This document shows, in pieces, positions 1 to 7,454 of a stretch of DNA of 13,222 nucleotides. Both the position numbers and the translations under genes were made by a program. The notes beneath the pieces were generated by a model. That model saw only the letters and a program-made list of their open reading frames with translations. It had not been told where the DNA came from and searched no databases. Source of the DNA: JBCCMQ01 sp039179985 (lineage in GTDB: Bacteria; Pseudomonadota; Alphaproteobacteria; Rhodobacterales; Rhodobacteraceae). The number at the start of each line of letters is the position of its first letter. Within the stretch, counting starts at the first letter, position 1. Location: contig JBCDED010000086.1 of assembly GCA_039179985.1 (NCBI GenBank), positions 1 through 13,222 on the forward strand, written 5' to 3'.

Positions 1-23
1 CCCGCCGCGAGGCACGGCCATGA
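1..23 (+). CDS. 3' end of an upstream ORF, probably the partner permease (DppB-like), truncated by window start
   Basis: One frame is open from the window edge and closes with TGA at 21-23, overlapping the ATG of the next gene at 20-22. The last visible residues are R-R-E-A-R-P. ATGA overlaps of this kind are typical between the two permease genes of peptide-type importers, so the upstream gene is probably the DppB-like permease. Identity is inferred only from position; six codons cannot prove it. Confidence 0.45.
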
Positions 24-832
24 AGATCCCGTTCGCGGCCCTCGTTGGCCTGATCCTCACCGTTTGTTACTTCCTGATCGCCATCTTTGCGCCCCTCCTT
101 GCGCCTTATGGCATGGCCGAAGTCGTCGGCGGCGTGTGGGAGCCCTCCTCCCCCGAATACCTTCTGGGCACAGACAATATCGGGCGGGACCTCTTGTCCC
201 GCATGATCTATGGCGGACGCACCACGATTTTCATCGCGACCGCCGCCACGATCCTGTCCTTCACGACCGGCTCGATCCTGGGCTTCCTGGCCGCCGTGCT
301 TGGCGGATGGGCAGACCAGGTCTTGTCCCGTTTCGTGGATCTGTTGATGTCGATCCCGTCCCTGATCTTTGCCCTTGTGGTGTTGTCCGTGATGCCGGTG
401 ACCGTGCCTGTCCTGATCCTTGTCATGGGGCTTCTTGACAGCACCCGCGTCTACCGTCTGGCGCGCGCCGTCGCGGTGGACATCGAGGTTATGGACTATG
501 TCGAGGCGGCCAAGCTGCGCGGAGAAGGCTACAGCTGGATCATCTTCCGCGAGATCCTGCCAAACGCGCTCTCACCGCTTGTCGCGGAAATGGGCCTGCG
601 CTTCATTTTCATGGTTCTCTTTGTCTCGACGCTCTCGTTCCTCGGGCTTGGTGTACAGCCACCGCAAGCTGATTGGGGCGGAATCGTGAAGGAAAACGCC
701 GATGGCATCGTCTATGGCATCGGTGCTGCGCTCTACCCCGCGGCCGCCATCGCGACTCTGGCCATTTCGGTGAACCTGGTCGCCGATTGGGTTTTGAACC
801 GCACCACCAGCCTGAAAGGAGGCCGGGGATGA
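20..832 (+). CDS. Peptide/nickel-type ABC importer permease, DppC/OppC-like
   Basis: Inner-membrane permease of 270 residues, a normal length for the DppC/OppC family, which pairs with a DppB-like partner to form the channel of a binding-protein-dependent importer. An N-terminal membrane segment (about 5-28) is followed by the family-typical stretch YLLGTDNIGRDLLSRMIYG (47-65). Further hydrophobic segments lie at about 68-95, 113-139, 192-212 and 233-256. The cytoplasmic EAA loop that docks on the ATPase is at 160-187, with EAAKLRG followed by REILPNALSPL. The ATG at 20 has GAGG eight bases upstream and overlaps the previous stop. The 3' end overlaps the ATPase gene (ATGA at 829-832), so the two are translationally coupled. 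The binding protein is not in the window, so the substrate is unknown: peptides, or another small nitrogenous solute as in many alphaproteobacterial members. Confidence 0.93.
   Translation: MKIPFAALVGLILTVCYFLIAIFAPLLAPYGMAEVVGGVWEPSSPEYLLGTDNIGRDLLSRMIYGGRTTIFIATAATILSFTTGSILGFLAAVLGGWADQVLSRFVDLLMSIPSLIFALVVLSVMPVTVPVLILVMGLLDSTRVYRLARAVAVDIEVMDYVEAAKLRGEGYSWIIFREILPNALSPLVAEMGLRFIFMVLFVSTLSFLGLGVQPPQADWGGIVKENADGIVYGIGAALYPAAAIATLAISVNLVADWVLNRTTSLKGGRG
815..822 (+). promoter_or_regulatory. Ribosome binding site that fixes the ATPase start
   Basis: AAAGGAGG ends six bases before the ATG at 829-831, inside the 3' end of the permease gene. It supports starting the ATPase at 829 and not at the far-upstream in-frame ATG at 673, which would give an arginine-rich extension read through the permease gene. 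Confidence 0.75.
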
Positions 833-2460
833 GCGATCTTCTGGAAATGAAGGGTCTCAAGATCGGCGCGACCATCTACCCGCCGGGTGAAAAGGCGCGC
901 GATATAGAGATCGTCAAGGGCGTCTCCTTCTCCGTTGAGAAAGGCAAGGTCCTGGGGTTGATCGGGGAATCCGGTGCGGGCAAGTCGACGATTGGCCTGG
1001 CGTCCATGGGCTATGGCCGCGGCGAGGTGGAGATCACCGGCGGCGAGGTCTGGGTCAATGACCGCGACATCCTCCAAGGTGGGCACAAAGGGCTGCGCGA
1101 GTTGCGCGGAGCCGAGGTCACCTATGTGGCCCAGTCTGCTGCGGCGGCCTTCAACCCTGCGCGCAAGCTCATGGAACAGGTGACCGAGGCCGCGCTCCAG
1201 CACGGACGCTGCTCAAAGTCCGAAGCGGAAACCCGCGCGGTGGAGCTGTTTCGCAAACTCGGACTGCCCGAACCTGAAAGCTTCGGAAACCGGTATCCGC
1301 ATCAGGTCTCGGGCGGTCAGTTGCAGCGGGCCATGACGGCAATGGCCCTTTGTCCGCAGCCCGACCTGGTGGTGTTTGACGAGCCGACCACCGCACTTGA
1401 CGTGACCACGCAGATCGACGTGCTGGCGGCCATCAAGGAGGCCATTCGCGACACCGGTGTTGCAGCGCTGTACATCACCCATGACCTTGCGGTCGTCGCC
1501 CAGATCAGCGACCACATCATGGTTCTACGACATGGTGAGATGGTGGAATACGGCACCACCGAGCAGATTATCACCGCGCCAAAGGAAAACTACACCCAAG
1601 CGCTGATCACCGTGCGCCAGATCGACCACCCGGAAAAGACACCGGCGGAGCCGCTGCTGACCGTCCAAAACATCACCGCGCGCTACGGCGGGCGTCAGTT
1701 CGATGTTCTCAAGGACGTCTCCGTCTCTCTCGCGCCGGGGCAAACGCTGGCCGTTGTGGGGGAAAGTGGTTCGGGCAAGTCCACGCTCGCGCGTGTCATT
1801 ACCGGTCTGTTGCCGCCGCGCGAAGGCAGTATCGATTTCGCCGGACGCACCCTGTCGCCCGCGCTCGCGGGGCGGGACCGCGACGACCTGCGCGAGTTGC
1901 AGATGATCTACCAGATGGCAGATGTGGCGATGAACCCGCGCCAGACCGTGGGGACAATCGTCGGACGGCCACTGGAATTCTACTTTGGCCTGTCCGGTTC
2001 GGCGCTGAAGGAAAAAATCGCGGAGCTGCTCGAGTCAATCGAGATGGGCGACGGGTTTATTGACCGGTATCCTGCCGAACTCTCCGGGGGACAGAAACAG
2101 AGGGTCTGCATCGCCCGCGCACTGGCGGCACAACCCAAGCTGATCATCTGCGACGAGGTCACCTCGGCGCTCGATCCACTGGTGGCCGACGGCATCCTGA
2201 AACTTCTGCTCAATCTCCAGCAGAAAGAGAATGTGGCCTACCTCTTTATCACCCACGACCTGGCCACCGTGCGCGCCATCGCGGACAGCATCGCCGTGAT
2301 GTATCAGGGTCAGGTTGTCCGCTACGGCCCGAAAAGCGAAGTCCTTGCCCCGCCCTTCGACGATTACACCGATCTTCTCTTGAGTTCGGTGCCGGAGATG
2401 AAGCTGGGCTGGCTCGAAGACGTCTTGGCCCATCGCAAGATGGAGAGCGCGGGGAACTGA
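829..2460 (+). CDS. Fused double-domain ABC importer ATPase (DppD-DppF type, GsiA-like)
   Basis: A 543-residue protein carrying two complete nucleotide-binding domains, equivalent to DppD and DppF joined in one chain, energising the adjacent permease. Domain 1 (about 3-265): Walker A GESGAGKS (46-53), Q-loop in YVAQS (99-103), signature VSGGQ (160-164), Walker B VVFDE (181-185), switch His218. Domain 2 (about 275-525): Walker A GESGSGKS (311-318), Q-loop Gln362 in IYQMAD, signature LSGGQ (418-422), Walker B LIICDE (438-443), switch His476. Both ATP sites look catalytically intact. NYTQAL (254-259) after domain 1 and DDYTDLL (511-517) after domain 2 resemble the tail that follows each ATPase domain in this family. 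The start is set by the strong ribosome binding site at 815-822 and the ATGA overlap with the permease. This is the last gene of the operon; transcription then meets the convergent hydrolase gene. Confidence 0.95.
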   Translation: MSDLLEMKGLKIGATIYPPGEKARDIEIVKGVSFSVEKGKVLGLIGESGAGKSTIGLASMGYGRGEVEITGGEVWVNDRDILQGGHKGLRELRGAEVTYVAQSAAAAFNPARKLMEQVTEAALQHGRCSKSEAETRAVELFRKLGLPEPESFGNRYPHQVSGGQLQRAMTAMALCPQPDLVVFDEPTTALDVTTQIDVLAAIKEAIRDTGVAALYITHDLAVVAQISDHIMVLRHGEMVEYGTTEQIITAPKENYTQALITVRQIDHPEKTPAEPLLTVQNITARYGGRQFDVLKDVSVSLAPGQTLAVVGESGSGKSTLARVITGLLPPREGSIDFAGRTLSPALAGRDRDDLRELQMIYQMADVAMNPRQTVGTIVGRPLEFYFGLSGSALKEKIAELLESIEMGDGFIDRYPAELSGGQKQRVCIARALAAQPKLIICDEVTSALDPLVADGILKLLLNLQQKENVAYLFITHDLATVRAIADSIAVMYQGQVVRYGPKSEVLAPPFDDYTDLLLSSVPEMKLGWLEDVLAHRKMESAGN

Positions 2461-2468
2461 CGTGCAGC

Positions 2469-2496
2469 GGGCTCTGGTTCAGTACGGCCAGAGCCC
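2469..2496. terminator. Hairpin between convergent genes, possible bidirectional transcription stop
   Basis: A perfect 9-base inverted repeat, GGGCTCTGG (2469-2477) and CCAGAGCCC (2488-2496), is separated by a 10-base loop. It lies nine bases after the ATPase stop codon and overlaps the last codons and stop of the convergent hydrolase gene. No T-run follows on either strand, so it is not a classical intrinsic terminator. A transcription-end or mRNA 3'-protecting role is inferred from position. Confidence 0.5.
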
Positions 2497-3399
2497 CTGC
2501 CCCAGGGCCTCGATCGCCAGAGAGATCCGCTCAAAACTGTGCTGGGCGCGCTTCGACATGGTTCGGGCGCGCAGGTATCCGTGCACAAGTCCCTCTTCGT
2601 TGATCCATGCCACCGGAACACCCGCGGCGTCCAGCGCATCGCGGTAGTGCGGGCCATCATCGCGCAGCGGATCGATATCGGCGGTGAACACCACCGTCGG
2701 TGGAAGGTCCTTGAACGAGCTGTCAGACAGGGGCGCATAGGTCGGATCGTTTTCCGGGGCGGCGCCGTCCACGCGGACATCGCGGTAAAATAGGACCTCA
2801 TCCCGGCTGAGCATCGGCGCATTGGCATGCTCCTGCGCGGATGTCGTATCGCCATCGCCCCCGAGACCGGGATAGATCAGCACCTGCCCCAGGACTTTGC
2901 TCAGCCGACCACGCGCGTGATGTGCCACCGCCGCGGCGAGATTGCCGCCAGCGCTGTCACCGGCCAGCACAAGCGGACCGGGATAGGTGCGCGCCACCCA
3001 GTCCGTTGCCGTCCAGGCGTCGTCAAACGCGGCCGGGTGCTTGTGTTCGGGCGCCAGGCGATAGTCGACGGCCACAACCCGATATCCCGTCTGATGACAA
3101 ATCTCGGCGCAGACGTCGTCATGGCTGTCCAAACCGCCCACTACAAAACCACCGCCGTGAAAGTACACCACGGACACACCCGGGTCACCTGCGGAATACA
3201 GACGGCAGGGCACGCCGTCGGCGTCAATGTCGGTGGCCGTCACACCTTCGGGATAGCCCTGAAAAAAGGCCCGACACATCGTGTTGTAGATCTCGCGCTG
3301 CTCGGAAATGCTGCGCGAGACCGTGTCATCAGGATAGAGGCTGGTCGTCTTCTTTATGAACGCCCAGGTCTCTTCATCGATCAGCGTATCGTAGTCCAT
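2479..3399 (-). CDS. Alpha/beta hydrolase, hormone-sensitive-lipase family (acetyl-esterase/Aes-like)
   Basis: A 306-residue carboxylic ester hydrolase, standard length for the bacterial HSL (family IV) group. The oxyanion-hole motif HGGG is at 81-84, the nucleophile elbow GDSAGG at 147-152 (Ser149), DPLRDDG at 243-249 gives the catalytic Asp243, and His273 in EGLVHGYL completes the triad. VDYRLAPEHKHPAAFDD (111-127) is also family-typical. No signal peptide is seen, so it is probably cytoplasmic and acts on short-chain esters or lactones. The chosen ATG at 3397-3399 lies 22 bases after the acyl-CoA synthetase stop, with a weak AAGG nine bases upstream; longer in-frame starts would run into the synthetase gene and lack homology-like sequence. 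The pairing with the ligase suggests a shared carboxylic-acid or ester pathway. The substrate is unknown. Confidence 0.92.
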   Translation of the reverse strand: MDYDTLIDEETWAFIKKTTSLYPDDTVSRSISEQREIYNTMCRAFFQGYPEGVTATDIDADGVPCRLYSAGDPGVSVVYFHGGGFVVGGLDSHDDVCAEICHQTGYRVVAVDYRLAPEHKHPAAFDDAWTATDWVARTYPGPLVLAGDSAGGNLAAAVAHHARGRLSKVLGQVLIYPGLGGDGDTTSAQEHANAPMLSRDEVLFYRDVRVDGAAPENDPTYAPLSDSSFKDLPPTVVFTADIDPLRDDGPHYRDALDAAGVPVAWINEEGLVHGYLRARTMSKRAQHSFERISLAIEALGQGLWPY

Positions 3400-3421
3400 G
3401 CGGCCCAGCCTTGCTGTTGCA

Positions 3422-5302
3422 TCAGGAGGACCACTCCCACGGGCGCACGTAGTCATCAAGTACTTTTGACACCGCCGCCTCATCGGCCCCATTGCGTTCG
3501 AGTTGTGCCACCAGGCCCCGTTTCTTATCGTCGCTGACCGCAACCACTCGGGCCGGCAGGCCTGCCTCTTCCAGAGCTCCGTTGTAAATCCGGGTGATCG
3601 CGTCCTGACGCAGCGCCGGTTTGAATATTTTCCCGACCCCGGTTTTCGGCAACTCGTCAAGGATCGTCACGTGCTTGGGGAGCGCGGCACGCTCATGCAC
3701 GTGGGTTTCACAATACTCAATCAAGGCTTTGGGTGTGACATCCGCTCCGGCCACCAGTTCGACATAGGCGCAGGGCATTTCGCCAGTGCGCGGGTCAGGC
3801 TGGCCGATGGCGCCTGCAAACGCCACGGCCTCATGGCCCAGAAGGGCCTCTTCGATTTCAGCGGGGTCGATGTTGTGGCCGCCGCGGATGATCAGGTCCT
3901 TGGCGCGGCCGGTGATCCACAGATAACCATCCGCATCCTTGCGGCCCAGATCGCCTGTCCGCAAGTAAACGTCATGGTAAAAGAGCTTATAGTTCTTGTC
4001 TTCCTCGATGTAGGTCGAGCCGGCCACCACGCCGGGGTTCGAGACACAGATCTCGCCGATTTCATCCACACCGCATTCCATGGGGCCCTCCGGCGTATCG
4101 CGCAGGATACGCACCTCGGTATAGGGGAACGGCAGACCCACGCTGCCGATCTTCTTTTCGCCGTCCACCGGGTTGCCCGAGACCACACAGGTTGCCTCGG
4201 TCATGCCGTAGCCTTCGATAATTTCTATGCCGGCGGCCTTTTCGAACCGTCGAAACAGTTCGACCGGCAACGGTGCCGAACCGGAGAAGGCGTATTTGAC
4301 GGCGGAGAGATCCGCATCCACGGGGCGCTGCATCTTTGCGGAAATCGCGGTGGGAACCGTGAAAATAAACGTCACCCCCCAGCGCGCGCAGAGCTTCCAG
4401 AAATTGTCAAAGACGCCGTCGCCGCGATACCCGGCGGGCGTTGGAAAGATCATGTGCCCACCCGACATCAGGACCCCCATAGCGACCGCATGGCAAGCAA
4501 AGACATGGAACAGCGGCAGCGGGCACATGACGACATCTTTATCGCTGTAAAGGATCTGGTTGCCGACCCAACCGTTATAGATCGCGCCAGAATACATATG
4601 CTGCGCCACTTTCGGCATGCCGGTGGTGCCGCCGGTGTGGAACAGGAACGCCCGGCGGTCGCCGGTGCTGTCGGGGAAGCTCAGCTTGGTGGGCTGCTTG
4701 GCCATCTCGGTGTCGAGATCGTAGTAATCGGCGTGGACCTGGCCTTCGATCTTGGGGCGCATCAGAGGGATCAGCCACGACTTTGGCGGCGCCAGATACT
4801 TCTTGAGATCAATCTGATAGACCGCCTTCACCTGCGGTGCATGACGCACGGCCTCGGCCACCTTTTGCGGGATATCCGTCTTGGGGAAAGGCTTGAGCGT
4901 GACAACCACCTTGGAGTTCGTCTCGCGCAGGATGGCGGCCATCTGCTCGGGTTCCAGGAGCGGATTGATCGGGTTCACCACACCGGCAACCGCACCGGCC
5001 AGAAAGGTCACCAGAGTGTCGTTGCAGGTTGGCAGAATGAATGACACGACATCCGTCTCGCCAATGCCTTGCGACCGAAAGAGGTTCGCGGCCTGGCAGA
5101 CGCGGGCCAGAAGCTCGGCGTAGGTCAGGGTCTCGGCCTTGTCGTCGGGGCCAGAGGTCAGCTGGAAGCTGGTGGCATTGTTGGACGGATAGGCCTCTGC
5201 GCTGCTGGCCAGCATCGCATAGAGCGTTTTGGGAACGTCACGCTCTTCCCACGTCATTTCTGATTCAATTTCAGCCTTGCGCGCCTGCGGCGACATGTCC
5301 AT
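3422..5302 (-). CDS. AMP-dependent acyl-CoA synthetase/ligase (ANL superfamily)
   Basis: A 626-residue adenylate-forming enzyme that activates a carboxylic acid with ATP and joins it to CoA. The phosphate-binding loop is HTGGTTGMPK (222-231), a variant of the usual SGTTGxPKG. Other motifs are GYGMTEAT (364-371), the ATP-ribose motif YLRTGDLG (446-453), hinge region GRAKDLIIRGG (465-475), and PKTGVGKIFK (552-561) with the probable catalytic Lys558. A region of roughly 130-205 before the phosphate loop makes it longer than most 500-550 residue members. The ATG at 5300-5302 is preferred because GGGAGG sits eight bases upstream; an in-frame start at 5359 would add 19 residues and place it upstream of that site. 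It is the first gene of a two-gene operon with the hydrolase. Medium-chain, aromatic or alicyclic acids are possible substrates; the sequence does not decide. Confidence 0.93.
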   Translation of the reverse strand: MDMSPQARKAEIESEMTWEERDVPKTLYAMLASSAEAYPSNNATSFQLTSGPDDKAETLTYAELLARVCQAANLFRSQGIGETDVVSFILPTCNDTLVTFLAGAVAGVVNPINPLLEPEQMAAILRETNSKVVVTLKPFPKTDIPQKVAEAVRHAPQVKAVYQIDLKKYLAPPKSWLIPLMRPKIEGQVHADYYDLDTEMAKQPTKLSFPDSTGDRRAFLFHTGGTTGMPKVAQHMYSGAIYNGWVGNQILYSDKDVVMCPLPLFHVFACHAVAMGVLMSGGHMIFPTPAGYRGDGVFDNFWKLCARWGVTFIFTVPTAISAKMQRPVDADLSAVKYAFSGSAPLPVELFRRFEKAAGIEIIEGYGMTEATCVVSGNPVDGEKKIGSVGLPFPYTEVRILRDTPEGPMECGVDEIGEICVSNPGVVAGSTYIEEDKNYKLFYHDVYLRTGDLGRKDADGYLWITGRAKDLIIRGGHNIDPAEIEEALLGHEAVAFAGAIGQPDPRTGEMPCAYVELVAGADVTPKALIEYCETHVHERAALPKHVTILDELPKTGVGKIFKPALRQDAITRIYNGALEEAGLPARVVAVSDDKKRGLVAQLERNGADEAAVSKVLDDYVRPWEWSS

Positions 5303-5310
5303 GCGGTTTT

Positions 5311-5316
5311 CCTCCC
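5311..5316 (-). promoter_or_regulatory. Ribosome binding site of the acyl-CoA synthetase
   Basis: On the minus strand GGGAGG lies eight bases upstream of the ATG at 5302. It decides this start over the in-frame ATG at 5359 and over a second ATG two codons downstream. Confidence 0.7.
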
Positions 5317-5357
5317 GTGGCGAAGCGGCTTTTGCGCTTCGCGGCTCCCTTTGGAAC

Positions 5358-5385
5358 AAAATATGGGATAGCGCCGCTGACGCAA
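5358..5385 (-). promoter_or_regulatory. Candidate sigma-70-type promoter for the synthetase-hydrolase operon
   Basis: Minus strand: TTGCGT (5385-5380) as a -35 box, a 16-base spacer, and TATTTT (5363-5358) as a -10 box. A start site near 5350 would leave about 48 bases of leader before the ATG at 5302. This AT-richer patch lies in an otherwise GC-rich gap. Found by eye only. Confidence 0.35.
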
Positions 5386-5440
5386 GCTACCTGGCGGCGA
5401 ACTGACGCCACGCTCAAGGACGAGATTGGGATTTACCACC

Positions 5441-5465
5441 AAAAATCCAACGCCGCACCGGCGTT
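5441..5465 (-). terminator. Rho-independent terminator of the ABC exporter gene
   Basis: Just after the exporter stop codon, read on the minus strand, AACGCC and GGCGTT form a 6-base stem (5465-5460 with 5454-5449) around a 5-base loop. After GGA comes a run of five T (5445-5441). Position and structure fit an intrinsic terminator that separates the exporter from the downstream synthetase operon. Confidence 0.6.
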
Positions 5466-5468
5466 CGA

Positions 5469-7277
5469 TTATTCAGCGGCGATGCCGTCGGTGAACTGAA
5501 GCCGCGCCAACCTGGCGTAAAGCCCGCCTTCGGACACCAGCGCATCGTGACTGCCCTGCGCGACGATCCGGCCGTCTTCCAGCACAACGATACGATCCGC
5601 TTTCTTCACCGTGGCCAGGCGGTGCGCAATGACCAAGGTGGTGCGCCCAGCCGAGAGGTGATCGACCGCTTCCTGCACCGCGCGCTCGCTCTCGGCGTCC
5701 AGCGCACTGGTGGCCTCGTCCAGCAGCAACACGGGCGCGTCGCGCAGGATCGCCCTGGCAATCGCGATGCGCTGTTTCTGACCGCCTGACAGCATCACGC
5801 CGCGCTCGCCGACGTAGGTGTCGTAGCCATCCGGCAGGGCATCGATAAAGCTATGCGCCTCCGCAGCCATGGCGGCGGCCTTGATCTGCGCGTCTGTCGC
5901 TTCGGGATGACCAAAGCGGATGTTCTCGCGGGCCGAGGCGGCAAAGATCACGGGGTCCTGAGGCACGAGGGCCATATGCTGACGGAAGTCCTGCCGCGAG
6001 ACCGATGCGAGATCCACGCCATCGATCGTGATCCGGCCCGCGTCCGGGTCATAAAACCGCAAAAGAAGCTGCAGGATCGTGGTCTTTCCAGCACCCGAGG
6101 GCCCGACAAAGGCCACGGTTTCTCCGGCCTTGATGTTCAGAGTCACCGCATCAAGTGCCGCCCGTTCCGGGCGGCTGGGATAGCGAAAGCTCACCGAATC
6201 AAAGGCGATATCGCCGCGTACAGGTTGGGGGACACGCGCCGGAGACGCTGGATCGGCCACGCTGTCTTCGGCGTGGAGCAACTCGACCAGCCGTTCGGTC
6301 GCGCCGGCAGCCCGTTGCAGTTCGCCCCAGATTTCCGACAGCGCCGCCACGGCGCCAGACACCATGATGGCGTAGATGACAAACTGAACCAGAGCGCCTT
6401 CGGTCATCAATCCGCTGCGCACGTCGTTGGCGCCGACCCACAAAACACCCACGATCCCGGCAAAAACCAGGAAGATCACGATCGCGGTCATCGCCGCACG
6501 GGTGCGAATGCGACGACGGGCAACGTTGTAGGAGGTCTCGGTTACGTCGCCGAACGCGGCCCAGCTGGCCCGTTCATGGGTATAGGCCTGAACCGTCTGT
6601 ACCGACGACAACGCCTCGGAAGCATTGCCCGAAGAGGCGGCAATCCAGTCCTGGTTCTCTTTCGAGATCTTTCGCAGGCGCCGCCCCAGCGTGAGGATCG
6701 GCACCAGCACCATGGGCACCAGAAGCAACACAAGCCCGGACAGTTTCAGCGAGGTCAGGAACATCAGAATGAAACCGCCCACAACGATCATCGAATTGCG
6801 CAAGGCAATCGAGACCGACGAGCCGACAACCGTCTGAATCAGCGTGGTGTCCGTGGTGATCCGGCTGAGCACCTCGCCGGTCATGATCTTTTCGAAGAAG
6901 GCCGGGCTCATCCCGATCACGCGGCCAAAGACGGCCTTTCGGATATCGGCCACGACCCGTTCGCCCAACCGTGTCACCAGCGCGTAGCGCAGGCCCGAGC
7001 CCACCGCCAGCAACGCCGCGATGCCCAGCGCCGCCAGAAAGTAGCGATCCAGCAGTTCCGCGCGCCCGTCCTGGAAATTGTCGACCACACGTCGCACGGC
7101 AAGAGGCAGGGTCAGCGACACGCACGCCGTCAGAACCAGCGCAAGAAGCGCCTTGGCGATCAGTGCGCTGTAGGGTTGCAGAAAGGGAAAGAGCGCCGCC
7201 AAAGAGCCAATCCGTTTGGACTTTTCGCGTGGCTCGTTCTTGGCAGGCACTGCCGGTCCCGTCTGAGTTTCGGCCAT
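5469..7277 (-). CDS. ABC exporter half-transporter, MsbA-related (fused membrane and ATPase domains)
   Basis: A 602-residue half-transporter expected to work as a homodimer in the inner membrane. After a polar N-terminus (1-22), the type-1 exporter membrane domain spans about 35-325, with hydrophobic segments near 40-62, 80-100, 155-197 and 262-310. The ATPase domain (about 355-597) has Walker A GPSGAGKTT (392-400), Q-loop Gln440, signature LSGGQ (496-500), Walker B VLLLDE (516-521), D-loop SALD and switch His552. It resembles the MsbA-related permease/ATP-binding proteins common in alphaproteobacteria; the cargo (lipid, drug or other) cannot be read from sequence. ATG at 7275-7277 has GAAGGA six bases upstream. 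It is monocistronic, with a terminator at 5441-5465, and diverges from the acetyltransferase gene. Nothing links it clearly to the catabolic genes around it. Confidence 0.94.
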   Translation of the reverse strand: MAETQTGPAVPAKNEPREKSKRIGSLAALFPFLQPYSALIAKALLALVLTACVSLTLPLAVRRVVDNFQDGRAELLDRYFLAALGIAALLAVGSGLRYALVTRLGERVVADIRKAVFGRVIGMSPAFFEKIMTGEVLSRITTDTTLIQTVVGSSVSIALRNSMIVVGGFILMFLTSLKLSGLVLLLVPMVLVPILTLGRRLRKISKENQDWIAASSGNASEALSSVQTVQAYTHERASWAAFGDVTETSYNVARRRIRTRAAMTAIVIFLVFAGIVGVLWVGANDVRSGLMTEGALVQFVIYAIMVSGAVAALSEIWGELQRAAGATERLVELLHAEDSVADPASPARVPQPVRGDIAFDSVSFRYPSRPERAALDAVTLNIKAGETVAFVGPSGAGKTTILQLLLRFYDPDAGRITIDGVDLASVSRQDFRQHMALVPQDPVIFAASARENIRFGHPEATDAQIKAAAMAAEAHSFIDALPDGYDTYVGERGVMLSGGQKQRIAIARAILRDAPVLLLDEATSALDAESERAVQEAVDHLSAGRTTLVIAHRLATVKKADRIVVLEDGRIVAQGSHDALVSEGGLYARLARLQFTDGIAAE

Positions 7278-7299
7278 GTGTGGTCCTTCGTTCCTCCGC

Positions 7300-7316
7300 C
7301 GGCTTCATGAAAGCCG
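7300..7316. other. Small hairpin in the exporter leader
   Basis: CGGCTT (7300-7305) and AAGCCG (7311-7316) can pair around a 5-base loop, in the 5' leader of the exporter gene about 20 bases before its ATG. It could affect mRNA stability or translation. It could also be chance. Confidence 0.3.
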
Positions 7317-7322
7317 CATCCG

Positions 7323-7351
7323 GTCATGCCGTGTAGATGGGCATTGGTCAA
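7323..7351 (-). promoter_or_regulatory. Weak candidate promoter of the ABC exporter
   Basis: Minus strand: TTGACC (7351-7346) is a good -35 box, followed 17 bases later by CATGAC (7328-7323), a poor -10 box. The -35 overlaps one arm of the inverted repeat at 7343-7376. Found by eye only. Confidence 0.25.
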
Positions 7352-7376
7352 GCAGCGGGGCGTGACCGCGACCAAT
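7343..7376. promoter_or_regulatory. Inverted repeat in the divergent intergenic region, possible operator
   Basis: ATTGGTC (7343-7349) and GACCAAT (7370-7376) form a perfect 7-base inverted repeat with a 20-base spacer, lying between the divergent exporter and acetyltransferase genes. The spacing puts the arms about 27 bases apart centre to centre, near 2.5 helical turns. No regulator gene is present in the window. Function is speculative. Confidence 0.3.
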
Positions 7377-7444
7377 CGCTCACACCGGTGGCACCCTGCT
7401 CTTCTCTTGGCGCGCGCGTTTGGCTAGCCTGCCCGCGTGCCAGC

Positions 7445-7450
7445 GAGGAT
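7445..7450 (+). promoter_or_regulatory. Ribosome binding site that decides the acetyltransferase start
   Basis: GAGGAT lies four bases before the ATG at 7455 (GAGG six bases before). It favours this start over the in-frame GTG at 7437, which would place the site inside the coding region. Confidence 0.6.
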
Positions 7451-7454
7451 CACG

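Noticed and set aside
673..828. N-terminal extension of the ABC ATPase by 52 codons
   Set aside because: It overlaps the permease gene in another frame, reads as an Arg/His-rich peptide, and a strong ribosome binding site and ATGA overlap mark the start at 829.
3400..3660. N-terminal extension of the alpha/beta hydrolase
   Set aside because: It would be read through the 3' end of the synthetase gene in another frame; residues before the chosen start do not look like an HSL-family N-terminus.
3503..5044. Long open frame of 513 codons on the + strand
   Set aside because: It lies antisense to the acyl-CoA synthetase, which has every family motif. The translated product is rich in His, Arg and Gly with no recognisable domain, typical of a GC-rich shadow frame.
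5853..7310. Open frame of 485 codons on the + strand
   Set aside because: Antisense to the ABC exporter gene with its intact Walker and signature motifs; the product is a low-complexity His/Arg/Gln-rich sequence with no domain.
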